Assembly (NCBI GenBank): GCA_934489915.1
Contig: CAKSSZ010000014.1
Coordinates: 1 to 15,350 of the forward strand
Length of the DNA: 15,350 bases
Origin: an uncultured Clostridia bacterium
Lineage (GTDB): Bacteria > Bacillota > Clostridia > HGM11514
Direction: 5' to 3'
Shown: piece after piece, positions 6,462-14,261 of the stretch
Numbering within the stretch: position 1 is the first letter of the stretch
Layout: each line of letters opens with the position of its first letter
The notes under the pieces: generated by a model
What the model saw: the letters and a program-made list of their open reading frames with translations, nothing else
Told to the model about the DNA's origin: nothing
Database searches by the model: none
Position numbers and translations under genes: made by a program

Positions 6462-8168
6462 ATGAAGGTATCACTGAAATTCAAGGCAACTGCCGTAATC
6501 CTTTTGTTTACGGTGATTTTATCCATGAGCATTGTTTGGATCAGCTATAATACCTATACGGACAGCTTTAAAAAGCATTACAGCGCTCTTGCACTGTCCA
6601 TTGCAAAATCCACTGCGTCGGTGGTGGATTCCGGAAAGGTGAAGATCGTTGCCGATGAAGTGAAAAAAACATATCGGGCTGCCTGTGCATCAGAAGGGGG
6701 CGCTCCCGATGATTTGTCCGAGGATGGGCAGAGGGATTATTTTGCGGCATTTGATTATATTACTCATTTGCCGGAATACCGGGAGCTTTTGGAAATTCTC
6801 ACGAAGCTCAGGGAGGATAATGAGGCAGAATCCCTGTACTTAGGGGTTACCGACGTTGCAACCATGAAGGATTTGTATCTGGTTGACGCAAGCATTGACG
6901 ACCCGTGCCGCCCCGGCGTGTATGACGATGTTCAGCCGGAACATGTTGAGAAAATAAAAGCAGGGGATTATGAATTCCCGGCATTTATTACCAATCTGCC
7001 GGAATACGGCTGGCTCTGTTCCGCTTCTGCGCCGATCCGGGATGAGGGCGGCAATGTGATCGGCGTTGCGTTGGTGGATATTTCAATGAATAAAATTATG
7101 AGCGACAGACGGGATTTTCTCGTCAGCCTGATCCTGATTACGGCAGTATCTGCATTGATAATGGCGGCGTTGGTTTTGTTTTTGGTCAATAAATTCCTCA
7201 TCAAACCCATTAATGTTTTGAGTGACGCCGCAGGGGCGTTTGTGTCCGAGAGGCAGGAGGCAAAGTCCGGACGCTCTCAGATTGCCCTGCTTTCCATTCA
7301 AACCGGGGACGAAATTGAGCAGCTTTCGGAGTCGGTGAAGAAAATGGAAACGGATCTGAATACCTATATTGAAGAGTTGACTGCGATTACCTCAGAAAAA
7401 GAAAGAATCGGTGCGGAGCTTGATATTGCCACACACATTCAGTCTTCTATGCTCCCGTGCATTTTCCCGGCTTTTCCGGAACGGCAGGAATTTGACATAT
7501 ACGCACAAATGACTCCTGCAAAAGAAGTAGGCGGGGATTTTTACGATTTCTTTATGGTAGACGAAAGACATATTGCAATTGTTATGGCCGATGTATCCGG
7601 GAAGGGCGTTCCGGCGGCGTTGTTTATGGTAATTGCAAAAACGCTGATTAAGGATCATACGCTGCCGGATTGGGATTTGGGAGACGTATTTACAACGGTA
7701 AACCGTATTCTTTGCGAATCCAACAGTGAAGGGCTGTTTGTAACGGCATTTGAAGGGGTTTTGGATTTGGCAACCGGGGAATTTACCTTTGTCAACGCAG
7801 GACACGAAATTCCTTATCTATATAAGAAAGAAAGCGGATTCCAACCGTACAAACTGAAGCCGGGCTTTGTACTTGCGGGGATGGAGGGGATGAAATATTC
7901 CTCCGGAACCATCACTCTTGACACGGGAGATAAAATTTTTCAGTATACCGACGGTGTGACAGAGGCGGTGAATCCGCAAAACGAATTATTCGGAGCACAA
8001 CGGTTATGCTCGGTTTTAAATCAAAGCAGTCAAAAGACCCCTTGTGAAATGATTCGTGATGTCAAAGCCGGGATTGACGCCTTTGTGGGAAGCGCAGACC
8101 AGTTTGACGATATTACCATGCTGTGCTTAGAGTATAAAAGCAAAATGGATACGGAGGGGGAACAATGA
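6462..8168 (+). CDS. Membrane sensor-HAMP-SpoIIE (PP2C-type) serine phosphatase
   Basis: Domain order over 568 residues: transmembrane helix ~10-29; extracytoplasmic Cache/PAS-like sensor ~31-217 (YLGVTDV ... YLVDASID ... SASAPIRDEGGNVIGVALVDISM); transmembrane helix ~218-242; HAMP-like linker ~243-310; SpoIIE/RsbU phosphatase ~320-555. Metal-binding aspartates are present: D359 in GGDFYDFF, D377 in ADVSGKGVPAALFM, D497 in YTDGVTEA, and D549/D550 in DQFDDITML. Such enzymes dephosphorylate STAS antagonists, freeing them to capture the anti-sigma kinase. An extracellular cue would thus switch on the target sigma factor through the STAS protein at 3511. SD GGAGG lies 12 bases before the ATG. The stop overlaps the next start (ATGA), coupling phosphatase and kinase. 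Confidence 0.93.
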   Translation: MKVSLKFKATAVILLFTVILSMSIVWISYNTYTDSFKKHYSALALSIAKSTASVVDSGKVKIVADEVKKTYRAACASEGGAPDDLSEDGQRDYFAAFDYITHLPEYRELLEILTKLREDNEAESLYLGVTDVATMKDLYLVDASIDDPCRPGVYDDVQPEHVEKIKAGDYEFPAFITNLPEYGWLCSASAPIRDEGGNVIGVALVDISMNKIMSDRRDFLVSLILITAVSALIMAALVLFLVNKFLIKPINVLSDAAGAFVSERQEAKSGRSQIALLSIQTGDEIEQLSESVKKMETDLNTYIEELTAITSEKERIGAELDIATHIQSSMLPCIFPAFPERQEFDIYAQMTPAKEVGGDFYDFFMVDERHIAIVMADVSGKGVPAALFMVIAKTLIKDHTLPDWDLGDVFTTVNRILCESNSEGLFVTAFEGVLDLATGEFTFVNAGHEIPYLYKKESGFQPYKLKPGFVLAGMEGMKYSSGTITLDTGDKIFQYTDGVTEAVNPQNELFGAQRLCSVLNQSSQKTPCEMIRDVKAGIDAFVGSADQFDDITMLCLEYKSKMDTEGEQ

Positions 8169-8578
8169 AGGAATTAACCGTTACGGCAAAAATTGAAAAT
8201 ATCGAAACGATTACTCGGTTTGTGGATGAGCAGCTTGCTTCTTATCAATGCCCGAAAAAAGCGCAGCTCCAAATTGACATTGCCATTGACGAGCTGTTCG
8301 GGAATATTGCCCATTATGCCTATCATCCGGAGGAGGGGCCTGCCACTGTTCGTGTGGAGGTTACAGAACACCCCTTATCTGTGATCCTGACATTTATTGA
8401 TAACGGCGTTCCGTATAACCCTTTGGAAAAGGCCGACCCGGATACCTCTCTTTCGGCGGAGGAAAGAGAAATCGGGGGCTTGGGCATTTATATGGTGAAA
8501 CAAACAATGGATGAAATTTTGTATGAATATAAAGACGGTCAAAATATTTTAACCGTGAAGAAAAGCCTGGAAAAGTGA
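8165..8578 (+). CDS. RsbW/SpoIIAB-like serine kinase, anti-sigma factor
   Basis: The 137-residue protein is a single HATPase_c_2 (GHKL) domain with intact ATP-site boxes: N box IDELFGNIAHYAY (E43, N47), G1 box IDNGVPYNP (D79, G81, P83), and G2 box GGLGIYMVK (G104, G105, G107). Proteins of this size and fold phosphorylate STAS antagonists and sequester a sigma factor when the antagonist is phosphorylated. It overlaps the phosphatase gene by four bases, and the STAS antagonist is the first gene of the same cluster, so all three parts of a partner switch are present. No sigma-B/F-type factor is visible. The only sigma gene here (13665) is ECF-like, which is not the usual partner, so the target may be that protein, an unlinked sigma factor, or a non-sigma effector. 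Confidence 0.92.
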   Translation: MKELTVTAKIENIETITRFVDEQLASYQCPKKAQLQIDIAIDELFGNIAHYAYHPEEGPATVRVEVTEHPLSVILTFIDNGVPYNPLEKADPDTSLSAEEREIGGLGIYMVKQTMDEILYEYKDGQNILTVKKSLEK

Positions 8579-8590
8579 GGGGATGAGAAG

Positions 8591-9064
8591 GTGAAGCAAG
8601 AACTGTTCCGAAAAAAGAGCCTGGAAAGAATCTCTTCTCCGGAAAAAATAGACGATTATATTAAGACGGTCAACGTGCGGCTTTGGCTTGTTGCTGCTGC
8701 CTGCATGCTGGTGATGATATCGTTGTTTTTGTGGGGGATTTTCGGGAAGATTGAAATCACGCAAAGAGCCGCAACTGTGTGTGAAAACGGTGAGGCAGTC
8801 TGCTATATTCGGGAAGAAAACCGGGAGGATGTTTCTGAGAAAACGGATTTCAGGGTGAATGGGCAATTATATAGAATAAAAGCCATTTCCGATCTGCCTC
8901 AAAAGGCGTCGGAGGTGATGCCGGAATATGCGGCTCATATTGGACTGTTTAAAGAAGACGATTGGGTATATGCGGCAGACTTGAACACGGACTTAGAGGA
9001 CGGGATTTATGAAACCGAGGTGATTACAGCGGCGGTTTCTCCTGTTCATTTGTTCATGAATTGA
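8591..9064 (+). CDS. Short NHLM-type bacteriocin secretion protein (membrane-fusion-like)
   Basis: The N-terminus LFRKKSLERISSPEKIDDYI (residues 5-24), followed by one transmembrane helix (~32-50) and FGKIEITQRAATV, is the signature start of the NHLM/NHLP bacteriocin-system secretion protein, a HlyD-like partner of peptide-exporting ABC transporters. The whole protein is only 157 residues and the part outside the membrane is ~105 residues of beta-rich sequence. The coiled-coil hairpin and second lipoyl half found in longer members are not seen, which suits a Gram-positive cell without an outer membrane. The start is GTG with AGGGG upstream. It lies 12 bases after the kinase gene and 10 before the exporter gene. 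Confidence 0.85.
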   Translation: MKQELFRKKSLERISSPEKIDDYIKTVNVRLWLVAAACMLVMISLFLWGIFGKIEITQRAATVCENGEAVCYIREENREDVSEKTDFRVNGQLYRIKAISDLPQKASEVMPEYAAHIGLFKEDDWVYAADLNTDLEDGIYETEVITAAVSPVHLFMN

Positions 9065-9074
9065 GGTGTGGCGG

Positions 9075-11237
9075 TTGCGAAAGCAAACAAAGAAAAAATA
9101 TGTGAATGTACCGACGATGATGCAGCTTGAGGCAGTGGAATGCGGCGCCGTTTGCCTTGCAATGATTTTAGCGTATTATAAAAAATGGCTGCCTTTAGAA
9201 GAGGTCAGGCGGGATTGCGGTGTGTCCAGAGACGGTTCCAATGCAAAAAACATTGTAGGAGCCGCCCGCCATTACGGACTTCGTACTGAAGCCTATCGGC
9301 TGGAGCCGCACGAGCTAAAGACGTATGCGGCGTTCCCGTGTATCATACATTGGAATTTCAATCACTTTGTGGTGCTATGCGGATTCCGTCGGGGAAAGGC
9401 GCTGATTAACGACCCTGCAAGGGGAAAGATCTGGGTATCGGATAAGGAATTTGATGAAGCGTTCACGGGGATATGCCTTTGCTTTTCCCCTGATGAAGGC
9501 TTTCAAAAATCCGGCAAGCGGCAAAGTATATTGTCCTTTTCTAAAAAAAGGCTGGCCGGCGCCGGGGCGGCAGTGGGCTTTGTAATCGGAACGGCCTTTC
9601 TCCTTTCGGTGATTGAAATCACAAGCTTGTCATTTTCAAAAATTTTTGAAGATGTTATTCTGAGTCCTTCAGGCGGGAAGTACGGGGTTCTGTTTCTTTC
9701 CCTGTTTTGTATTTTAGGTATTGTGTGGGCTGTTATCACGGGCGCAAAAGAAGCCGGGATGTTAAAAATAAACGGGAAGTTTTCAGCATCCGGTTCCAGT
9801 GCATTTATGTGGAAAACGCTGCATTTGCCGCTGGAATTTTTCTCTCAGAGAATGGCGGGCGATATTCAGGTAAGGATGGCGTCTAACAGCACAGTTGCCT
9901 CATCAATGGTGGCCATATTTGCCCCGATTGTATTGGATGCGGGCATGTTGATTCTTTACCTTCTGATCATGCTGCGGTACAGCGTCTTGTTAACACTGGT
10001 GGGGATCACAAGTGTATTGCTGAACGTCCTTTTGTGCAGTTACGCTACCCGAAAGCGGATCAACGTGCTGCGAGTAATGATGCGGGATGAAGGAAAGCTT
10101 GCCGGTGCAACCGTATCGGGAATTGAAATGATTGAGACCATCAAGGCAAGCGGAGCGGAAAACGATTTTTTTGAAAAATGGGCAGGCTACAGCGCCGGGG
10201 TAACGGCTGCAAAAGCGGAATATTTGAACATTGATTGCAAAATTGGTCTTTTGCCGGAGCTGGTTTCGGCTCTTGCGGAAGTGATTGTAGTGTCCCTTGG
10301 TGTATGGCTGATTATGACCGGTTCGTTTACCGTGGGTATGCTGCTTGCCTTCAGCGGATTTTTAACGGCGTTTTCAAAGCCGGTACGAACGTTGATTTCT
10401 GTGGGAGAGACTGCCGGTGAGCTTCGATGCGATATGGAGCGGATTGAGGACGTGATGGAATACCCGGAGGATGGGGTCTTTTCCAATGCTGAAAGCGGAG
10501 AACGGGAATATGATAAGCTTTCGGGAGAGATTGAGCTTTTGAACGTGACCTTTGGTTACTCTCCTTTGGCAGAGCCGCTGATCCGGGAATTCAGTTTGAA
10601 AATTTCCCCGGGGGAGAAAATTGCGATTGTGGGTGCGTCCGGCTGTGGGAAGTCCACCATTGCAAAGCTGATTGCAGGGTTATACAGACCCTGGAGCGGC
10701 AGTATTTTATTTGACGGAAAAACGATGGATGAGATTGATCGGGCGGAATTTACCGGTTCCGTCGCTGTGGTAGATCAGGAGATTACCCTGTTTTGCGATA
10801 CGGTGGCGAGCAACATAAAGATGTGGGATCATTCCATTGAGGATTTTGAGATGATCCTGGCGTGCCGTGACGCCAGGATTCATGATGCCATTTTGGAACG
10901 TGACCAAGGTTATAACAGCGTCATTTATGAAAATGGGAAAAATTTTTCGGGCGGTGAAAAGCAGCGTTTGGAAATTGCCCGTGTCCTTGCGGAGGATCCC
11001 ACCGTTATCATTATGGATGAAGCGACCAGCGCGCTTGACAGCGCAACGGAATATGAAGTGGTCAATTCCATTGCTGCCCGTGGAATTACCTGTATCATGA
11101 TTGCGCACCGGCTTTCCACCATCCGTGATTGCGATGAAATTATCGTGATGGAAAACGGCAGGATTGCCGAACGGGGAACTCACGAGGAATTATACCATAA
11201 AAACGGGATTTATACAAAACTGATTACCAACGAGTAA
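9075..11237 (+). CDS. NHLM-type ABC exporter with C39 leader peptidase
   Basis: The 720-residue protein has three parts: a C39 cysteine peptidase (~1-135), a six-helix permease domain (~155-440) and an ATPase (~480-715). The peptidase keeps its catalytic set: Q17, C23 (QLEAVECGAVCLA), H97 (HWNFNHFVVL) and D113 (NDPARG). The ATPase has Walker A GASGCGKST (~520), signature FSGGEKQRLEIAR (~622), Walker B VIIMDEATSALD (~643) and the switch histidine in AHRLS. This family cuts leader peptides after a double-glycine-like motif and exports the rest; the substrate is probably the peptide at 13472. TTG 9075 is chosen because GAGGTG sits six bases upstream; an in-frame GTG at 9066 has no ribosome binding site. 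Peptidase and ATPase both look active. Confidence 0.93.
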   Translation: MRKQTKKKYVNVPTMMQLEAVECGAVCLAMILAYYKKWLPLEEVRRDCGVSRDGSNAKNIVGAARHYGLRTEAYRLEPHELKTYAAFPCIIHWNFNHFVVLCGFRRGKALINDPARGKIWVSDKEFDEAFTGICLCFSPDEGFQKSGKRQSILSFSKKRLAGAGAAVGFVIGTAFLLSVIEITSLSFSKIFEDVILSPSGGKYGVLFLSLFCILGIVWAVITGAKEAGMLKINGKFSASGSSAFMWKTLHLPLEFFSQRMAGDIQVRMASNSTVASSMVAIFAPIVLDAGMLILYLLIMLRYSVLLTLVGITSVLLNVLLCSYATRKRINVLRVMMRDEGKLAGATVSGIEMIETIKASGAENDFFEKWAGYSAGVTAAKAEYLNIDCKIGLLPELVSALAEVIVVSLGVWLIMTGSFTVGMLLAFSGFLTAFSKPVRTLISVGETAGELRCDMERIEDVMEYPEDGVFSNAESGEREYDKLSGEIELLNVTFGYSPLAEPLIREFSLKISPGEKIAIVGASGCGKSTIAKLIAGLYRPWSGSILFDGKTMDEIDRAEFTGSVAVVDQEITLFCDTVASNIKMWDHSIEDFEMILACRDARIHDAILERDQGYNSVIYENGKNFSGGEKQRLEIARVLAEDPTVIIMDEATSALDSATEYEVVNSIAARGITCIMIAHRLSTIRDCDEIIVMENGRIAERGTHEELYHKNGIYTKLITNE

Positions 11238-11253
11238 AGGGGGGAACATTTCT

Positions 11254-13416
11254 GTGGGGTGGTTTGACGAGCAAATACGGCAACGGAAAAAGGAGGACGC
11301 AGATGTTCTTTCCGAAGCTTTATTTGATATTACGAGCGCAGTTTCCGGCAAAAAAAGATTTTTTCAAACCGGGGACGCCAAAAATGAAATTGACAAAATA
11401 TTAGAGTATTATGGGGTGAAAAGCCGTGAGCTGCCAAGCTCGGTCAAGGAAACCGACGCACAAATTGAGTATCTGATCCGCCCCTGCGGTATCATGAAGC
11501 GAACCGTTACCTTAACCTGCGGCTGGCATAAGGATGCGGCATATCCTATGCTTGCAACATTAAAGGACGGCACGCTGACGGCATTACTGCCGGGGAGATT
11601 TTCGGGATATTTTTATACGGATCGGAACAGCGGCCGGCTTTTGAGAGTGACCAAAAATACGGAGGTATTGTTTGAAGAACAGGCCTATTGTTTTTATAAA
11701 CCCTATCCCTTAAAAAAGATGGGAGAAAAGGAGCTGTTAAAAAACATATTTGGAGCAATCAGCCGATCTGACATCTGTTGGTTTGTATTGGCAAGCGTAG
11801 TCACAGTCGGGATCTCGCTGATTGTACCGAGTGTTTATGAAATATTGTTTTCCTACATTGCAAGGGGAATAAGCATACAGCCGCTGCTGTTTGCCGCCCT
11901 TGTACTGATTTGTACCGCAGTTTCTGTTAACATGATTAAGGCTGTGAAAAAAATGCTGTCCGGAAGAATCAATAATAAATTGGAAATTTCTTGCGGGTCA
12001 GCTGTTATGATGCGGATTTTGTCTCTCCCTGCAGAGTTTTTCAAAGAATACAGTGCAGGAGAGCTGTCCAGTAAGGCGCAGTCGGCAACGGAACTATGCA
12101 GGGTGCTTTCAGAGGCGGTTATTTCATTGGGGATTACAACGGTTTTGTCCTTTTTATATTTGGTCTGGATTTCATTTTTTGTACCGCCGCTTCTTCTGCC
12201 GGCTGCGGTGACCACCCTTGCGGCAACAGCCTTTTCCCTTTTGATCATGTCAGTGCAGTCAAAAAGGAAGGAAAGGGAGAATGGACTGGAGGCGGAAGAG
12301 CAAGGGATCAGCTATTCCCTGATTTCTGGAATTTCCAAAATAAAGCTTGTCGGCGGCGAGATGAGAGCTTTTGCAAAATGGGGCGAAAAGTATGCGGCAA
12401 AAGCACGGCTGGCATACAATGCTCCGTTTCCTGTCAGGTTTCGGAAAGCTATTTTTGTTTTGATTACCGTTCTGGGCACCGCTTGGATTTATTACGCTGC
12501 CGTGCAAGCCAAGGTGACGGCGGCAGACTTTTATGCCTTTACCGCTTGCTACGGAGTGATCACCGGTACTGTTTCGTTGTTTTTTGAAACCTGTGACAAA
12601 ATGTCTGACTTAAAGCCAAAGTTAAAAAATATTGTGACCTTTTTTGAGGTGAAACCGGAAATTTCTTCAGATAAGCAAACGGTGACCCATTTATCCGGTG
12701 GAATTGAGCTGAATAACGTTACCTTTCGGTATTCGGAAAACAAAACGGTCTTTCAGAATCTGTCACTGAAAATCAGACCGGGAGAATATGTGGCCGTGGT
12801 TGGGAAAACAGGGTGCGGAAAATCCACTCTGATCCGACTTTTATTAGGCTTTGAAGCACCTCAAAAGGGTGTGATTTACTATGACGGTAAAGATTTATCA
12901 AAGCTGGATCTGAAAAGCCTTCGCCAAAAAATCGGCATTGTGATGCAAAACGGAACGCTTTTTGCGGGGGATATTTATTCCAACATTGCTGTTTCGTCGC
13001 CGTCTCTGACGCTGGATGATGCGTGGGACGCAGCGGAAAAAGCGGGAATTGCGGAGGATATCCGAAATATGCCTATGGGGATGCATACCATTTTGTCCGA
13101 AGGGGGCGGTGGTATTTCCGGCGGGCAGAAGCAGCGAATTCTGATTGCAAGAGCCATTGCCGCAAAACCGCGTATTGTTATCTTTGACGAGGCAACCAGC
13201 GCACTGGACAATATTACGCAGGGAATTGTTGCAGCATCTGTTGACAGCATGAAATGCACCAGAATTATTGTAGCGCACAGGTTGTCCAGCATCCGGGGCT
13301 GCTCCAGAATTTTGGTGCTTGACGATGGAAAAATTGCCGAGGATGGATCCTACGAGGAGCTGGTGAACCGAGACGGATTATTTGCCGAACTCATCCAACG
13401 GCAAAAAATTGTGTAA
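11254..13416 (+). CDS. NHLM-type ABC exporter, second subunit (no peptidase)
   Basis: The 720-residue protein begins with WFDEQIRQRKKED, the typical start of the second NHLM bacteriocin ABC protein. About 160 soluble residues without C39 catalytic residues precede a permease domain (~170-440) and an ATPase (~480-718) with Walker A GKTGCGKST (~517), signature ISGGQKQRILIARAI (~620), Walker B IVIFDEATSALD and AHRLS. In NHLM systems it pairs with the peptidase-bearing subunit, probably as a heterodimer, and the secretion protein completes the machine. The start is GTG with AAAGGGGGG upstream, 16 bases after the previous stop. Both ATP sites look complete, unlike many heterodimeric exporters in which one is degenerate. 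Confidence 0.92.
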   Translation: MGWFDEQIRQRKKEDADVLSEALFDITSAVSGKKRFFQTGDAKNEIDKILEYYGVKSRELPSSVKETDAQIEYLIRPCGIMKRTVTLTCGWHKDAAYPMLATLKDGTLTALLPGRFSGYFYTDRNSGRLLRVTKNTEVLFEEQAYCFYKPYPLKKMGEKELLKNIFGAISRSDICWFVLASVVTVGISLIVPSVYEILFSYIARGISIQPLLFAALVLICTAVSVNMIKAVKKMLSGRINNKLEISCGSAVMMRILSLPAEFFKEYSAGELSSKAQSATELCRVLSEAVISLGITTVLSFLYLVWISFFVPPLLLPAAVTTLAATAFSLLIMSVQSKRKERENGLEAEEQGISYSLISGISKIKLVGGEMRAFAKWGEKYAAKARLAYNAPFPVRFRKAIFVLITVLGTAWIYYAAVQAKVTAADFYAFTACYGVITGTVSLFFETCDKMSDLKPKLKNIVTFFEVKPEISSDKQTVTHLSGGIELNNVTFRYSENKTVFQNLSLKIRPGEYVAVVGKTGCGKSTLIRLLLGFEAPQKGVIYYDGKDLSKLDLKSLRQKIGIVMQNGTLFAGDIYSNIAVSSPSLTLDDAWDAAEKAGIAEDIRNMPMGMHTILSEGGGGISGGQKQRILIARAIAAKPRIVIFDEATSALDNITQGIVAASVDSMKCTRIIVAHRLSSIRGCSRILVLDDGKIAEDGSYEELVNRDGLFAELIQRQKIV

Positions 13417-13471
13417 AAAAATATACCTTTTTCAGTTTAGATCGTATCAATGATTGAAAGGAAGAATGAAA

Positions 13472-13663
13472 ATGAAGAAAAATGCTGTAAAAAACCTGTT
13501 TGATTTTCAAAAATTTAATGCAAATCAACATCTGGCAGACATGATCGAGAAAACGGAATCCAAATATACCAAAACGCTGTCCGATGACGACCTTGCGCAT
13601 ATAAGCGCTGCCGGCAATCTCAATACTTCGATACGCTTTCCGAAAAAGACGGAGGGCAAGTAG
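13472..13663 (+). CDS. Candidate precursor peptide with double-glycine-like leader
   Basis: This 63-residue gene lies between the exporter and the sigma factor gene. Residues 36-48 read LSDDDLAHISAAG. Setting I44 at -4 puts L41 at -7, D40 at -8 and L36 at -12, the spacing of C39-cleaved leaders, with A46-A47 in place of the two glycines. Cleavage after A47 would release the 16-residue core GNLNTSIRFPKKTEGK; cleavage one residue later gives 15. The core has no cysteine and few Ser/Thr, so lanthionine or disulfide chemistry is not expected. Residues 8-35 form an amphipathic, Asn/Gln/Lys-rich leader (FDFQKFNANQHLADMIEKTE). ATG 13472 is chosen because AGGAAG lies seven bases upstream; ATG 13466 is too close to it. 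It is not a nitrile-hydratase-like (NHLP) leader, which would be longer. A signalling peptide or bacteriocin are both possible. Confidence 0.75.
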   Translation: MKKNAVKNLFDFQKFNANQHLADMIEKTESKYTKTLSDDDLAHISAAGNLNTSIRFPKKTEGK

Positions 13664-13664
13664 A

Positions 13665-14150
13665 ATGACTGAGACGGGAAAAGAGCAATTATATGAAGCA
13701 TACAGGGAAAAGGTCAGCGCATATGTGTTTGGGAAAGTGGGGCATATCCAGGACGCTGAGGATTTGATTTCTACCGTGTTTTTAAAAATTTATCAGAACA
13801 CGGATCGGTTTGATCCGTCTCGGGCAAAGCTTTCCACCTGGATTTATTCCATCACCAGAAATACCGTGATCGATTATTTCAGAACAAGAAAAATCTATTG
13901 CGAGTTGGACGAAATGACCCTTTGGGAAGATCCCATATCCGAGTCGTTGGAAGCAGAGGAACTGCTGGAGCAGCTTTATCAGGCACTGGCAAAACTGACG
14001 GAGCGTCAAAGAGATTTGATTATTCTCCGTTATTACACAGGCAAAACCTTGAAAGAAATTTCCGTTTCTTTAGGGATGTCATATATTAATACAAAAATTA
14101 CACACAAAAAAGCGCTCGGCAGCTTACAGAAGCTGCTTTCCGCTCAATGA
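13665..14150 (+). CDS. ECF-like sigma-70 family RNA polymerase sigma factor
   Basis: The 161-residue protein has the two domains of ECF sigma factors and no region 3. Region 2 (~10-75) includes DAEDLISTVFLKIYQ and LSTWIYSITRNTVIDYFR for -10 recognition and core binding. Region 4 (~105-158) contains LTERQRDLIILRYYTGKTLKEIS and a helix-turn-helix around SLGMSYINTKITHKKALGSL. It begins one base after the stop of the peptide gene, with GGAGGG inside that gene's end, so the two are translated together. No anti-sigma membrane protein follows it, as would be usual for ECF operons. Control may instead come from the kinase at 8165, or from the peptide. It may direct expression of the downstream Calx-beta gene or of the cluster itself. 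Confidence 0.9.
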   Translation: MTETGKEQLYEAYREKVSAYVFGKVGHIQDAEDLISTVFLKIYQNTDRFDPSRAKLSTWIYSITRNTVIDYFRTRKIYCELDEMTLWEDPISESLEAEELLEQLYQALAKLTERQRDLIILRYYTGKTLKEISVSLGMSYINTKITHKKALGSLQKLLSAQ

Positions 14151-14261
14151 AGGGAGGAAAGGGATGTAAAAAGGTCCAAAAGCAGAGGAAGGACCGGCAG
14201 TGATTTTCCTTTGTTTTTCCTGCACACTGTCAAAAAAACAAGAATGGGGGTTAAAAACAAC
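14151..14261 (+). other. Gap with a start-stop codon pair after a strong ribosome binding site
   Basis: Directly after the sigma-factor stop comes GGGAGG (14152-14157) at ideal distance from ATG TAA (14164-14169), a one-codon reading frame. The frame of the next gene is open across this whole gap but has no ATG in it until 14244. Short inverted repeats (GGTCC/GGACC at 14173-14195; CAGTG/CACTG at 14198-14229) could fold but are not followed by a U-tract, so no terminator is called. Confidence 0.4.

Noticed and set aside
5848..6474. 208-residue minus-strand reading frame inside the MATE-HATPase gene
   Set aside because: It lies antisense to a well-supported gene, has no ribosome binding site, and its translation has the mixed composition of a shadow frame with no recognisable domain.
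7392..7805. 137-residue minus-strand frame opposite the SpoIIE phosphatase domain
   Set aside because: The plus strand here encodes clear phosphatase motifs with catalytic aspartates. The reverse frame has no family features or upstream signals.
12096..12587. 163-residue plus-strand frame in another phase of the second exporter gene
   Set aside because: It overlaps conserved permease sequence in the true frame, lacks a ribosome binding site and shows no domain.
13417..13471. Separate promoter or terminator between the second exporter gene and the peptide gene
   Set aside because: The 55-base gap is AT-rich, but no -35/-10 pair with proper spacing and no stem followed by a T-run could be found, so the peptide gene is treated as part of the cluster transcript.
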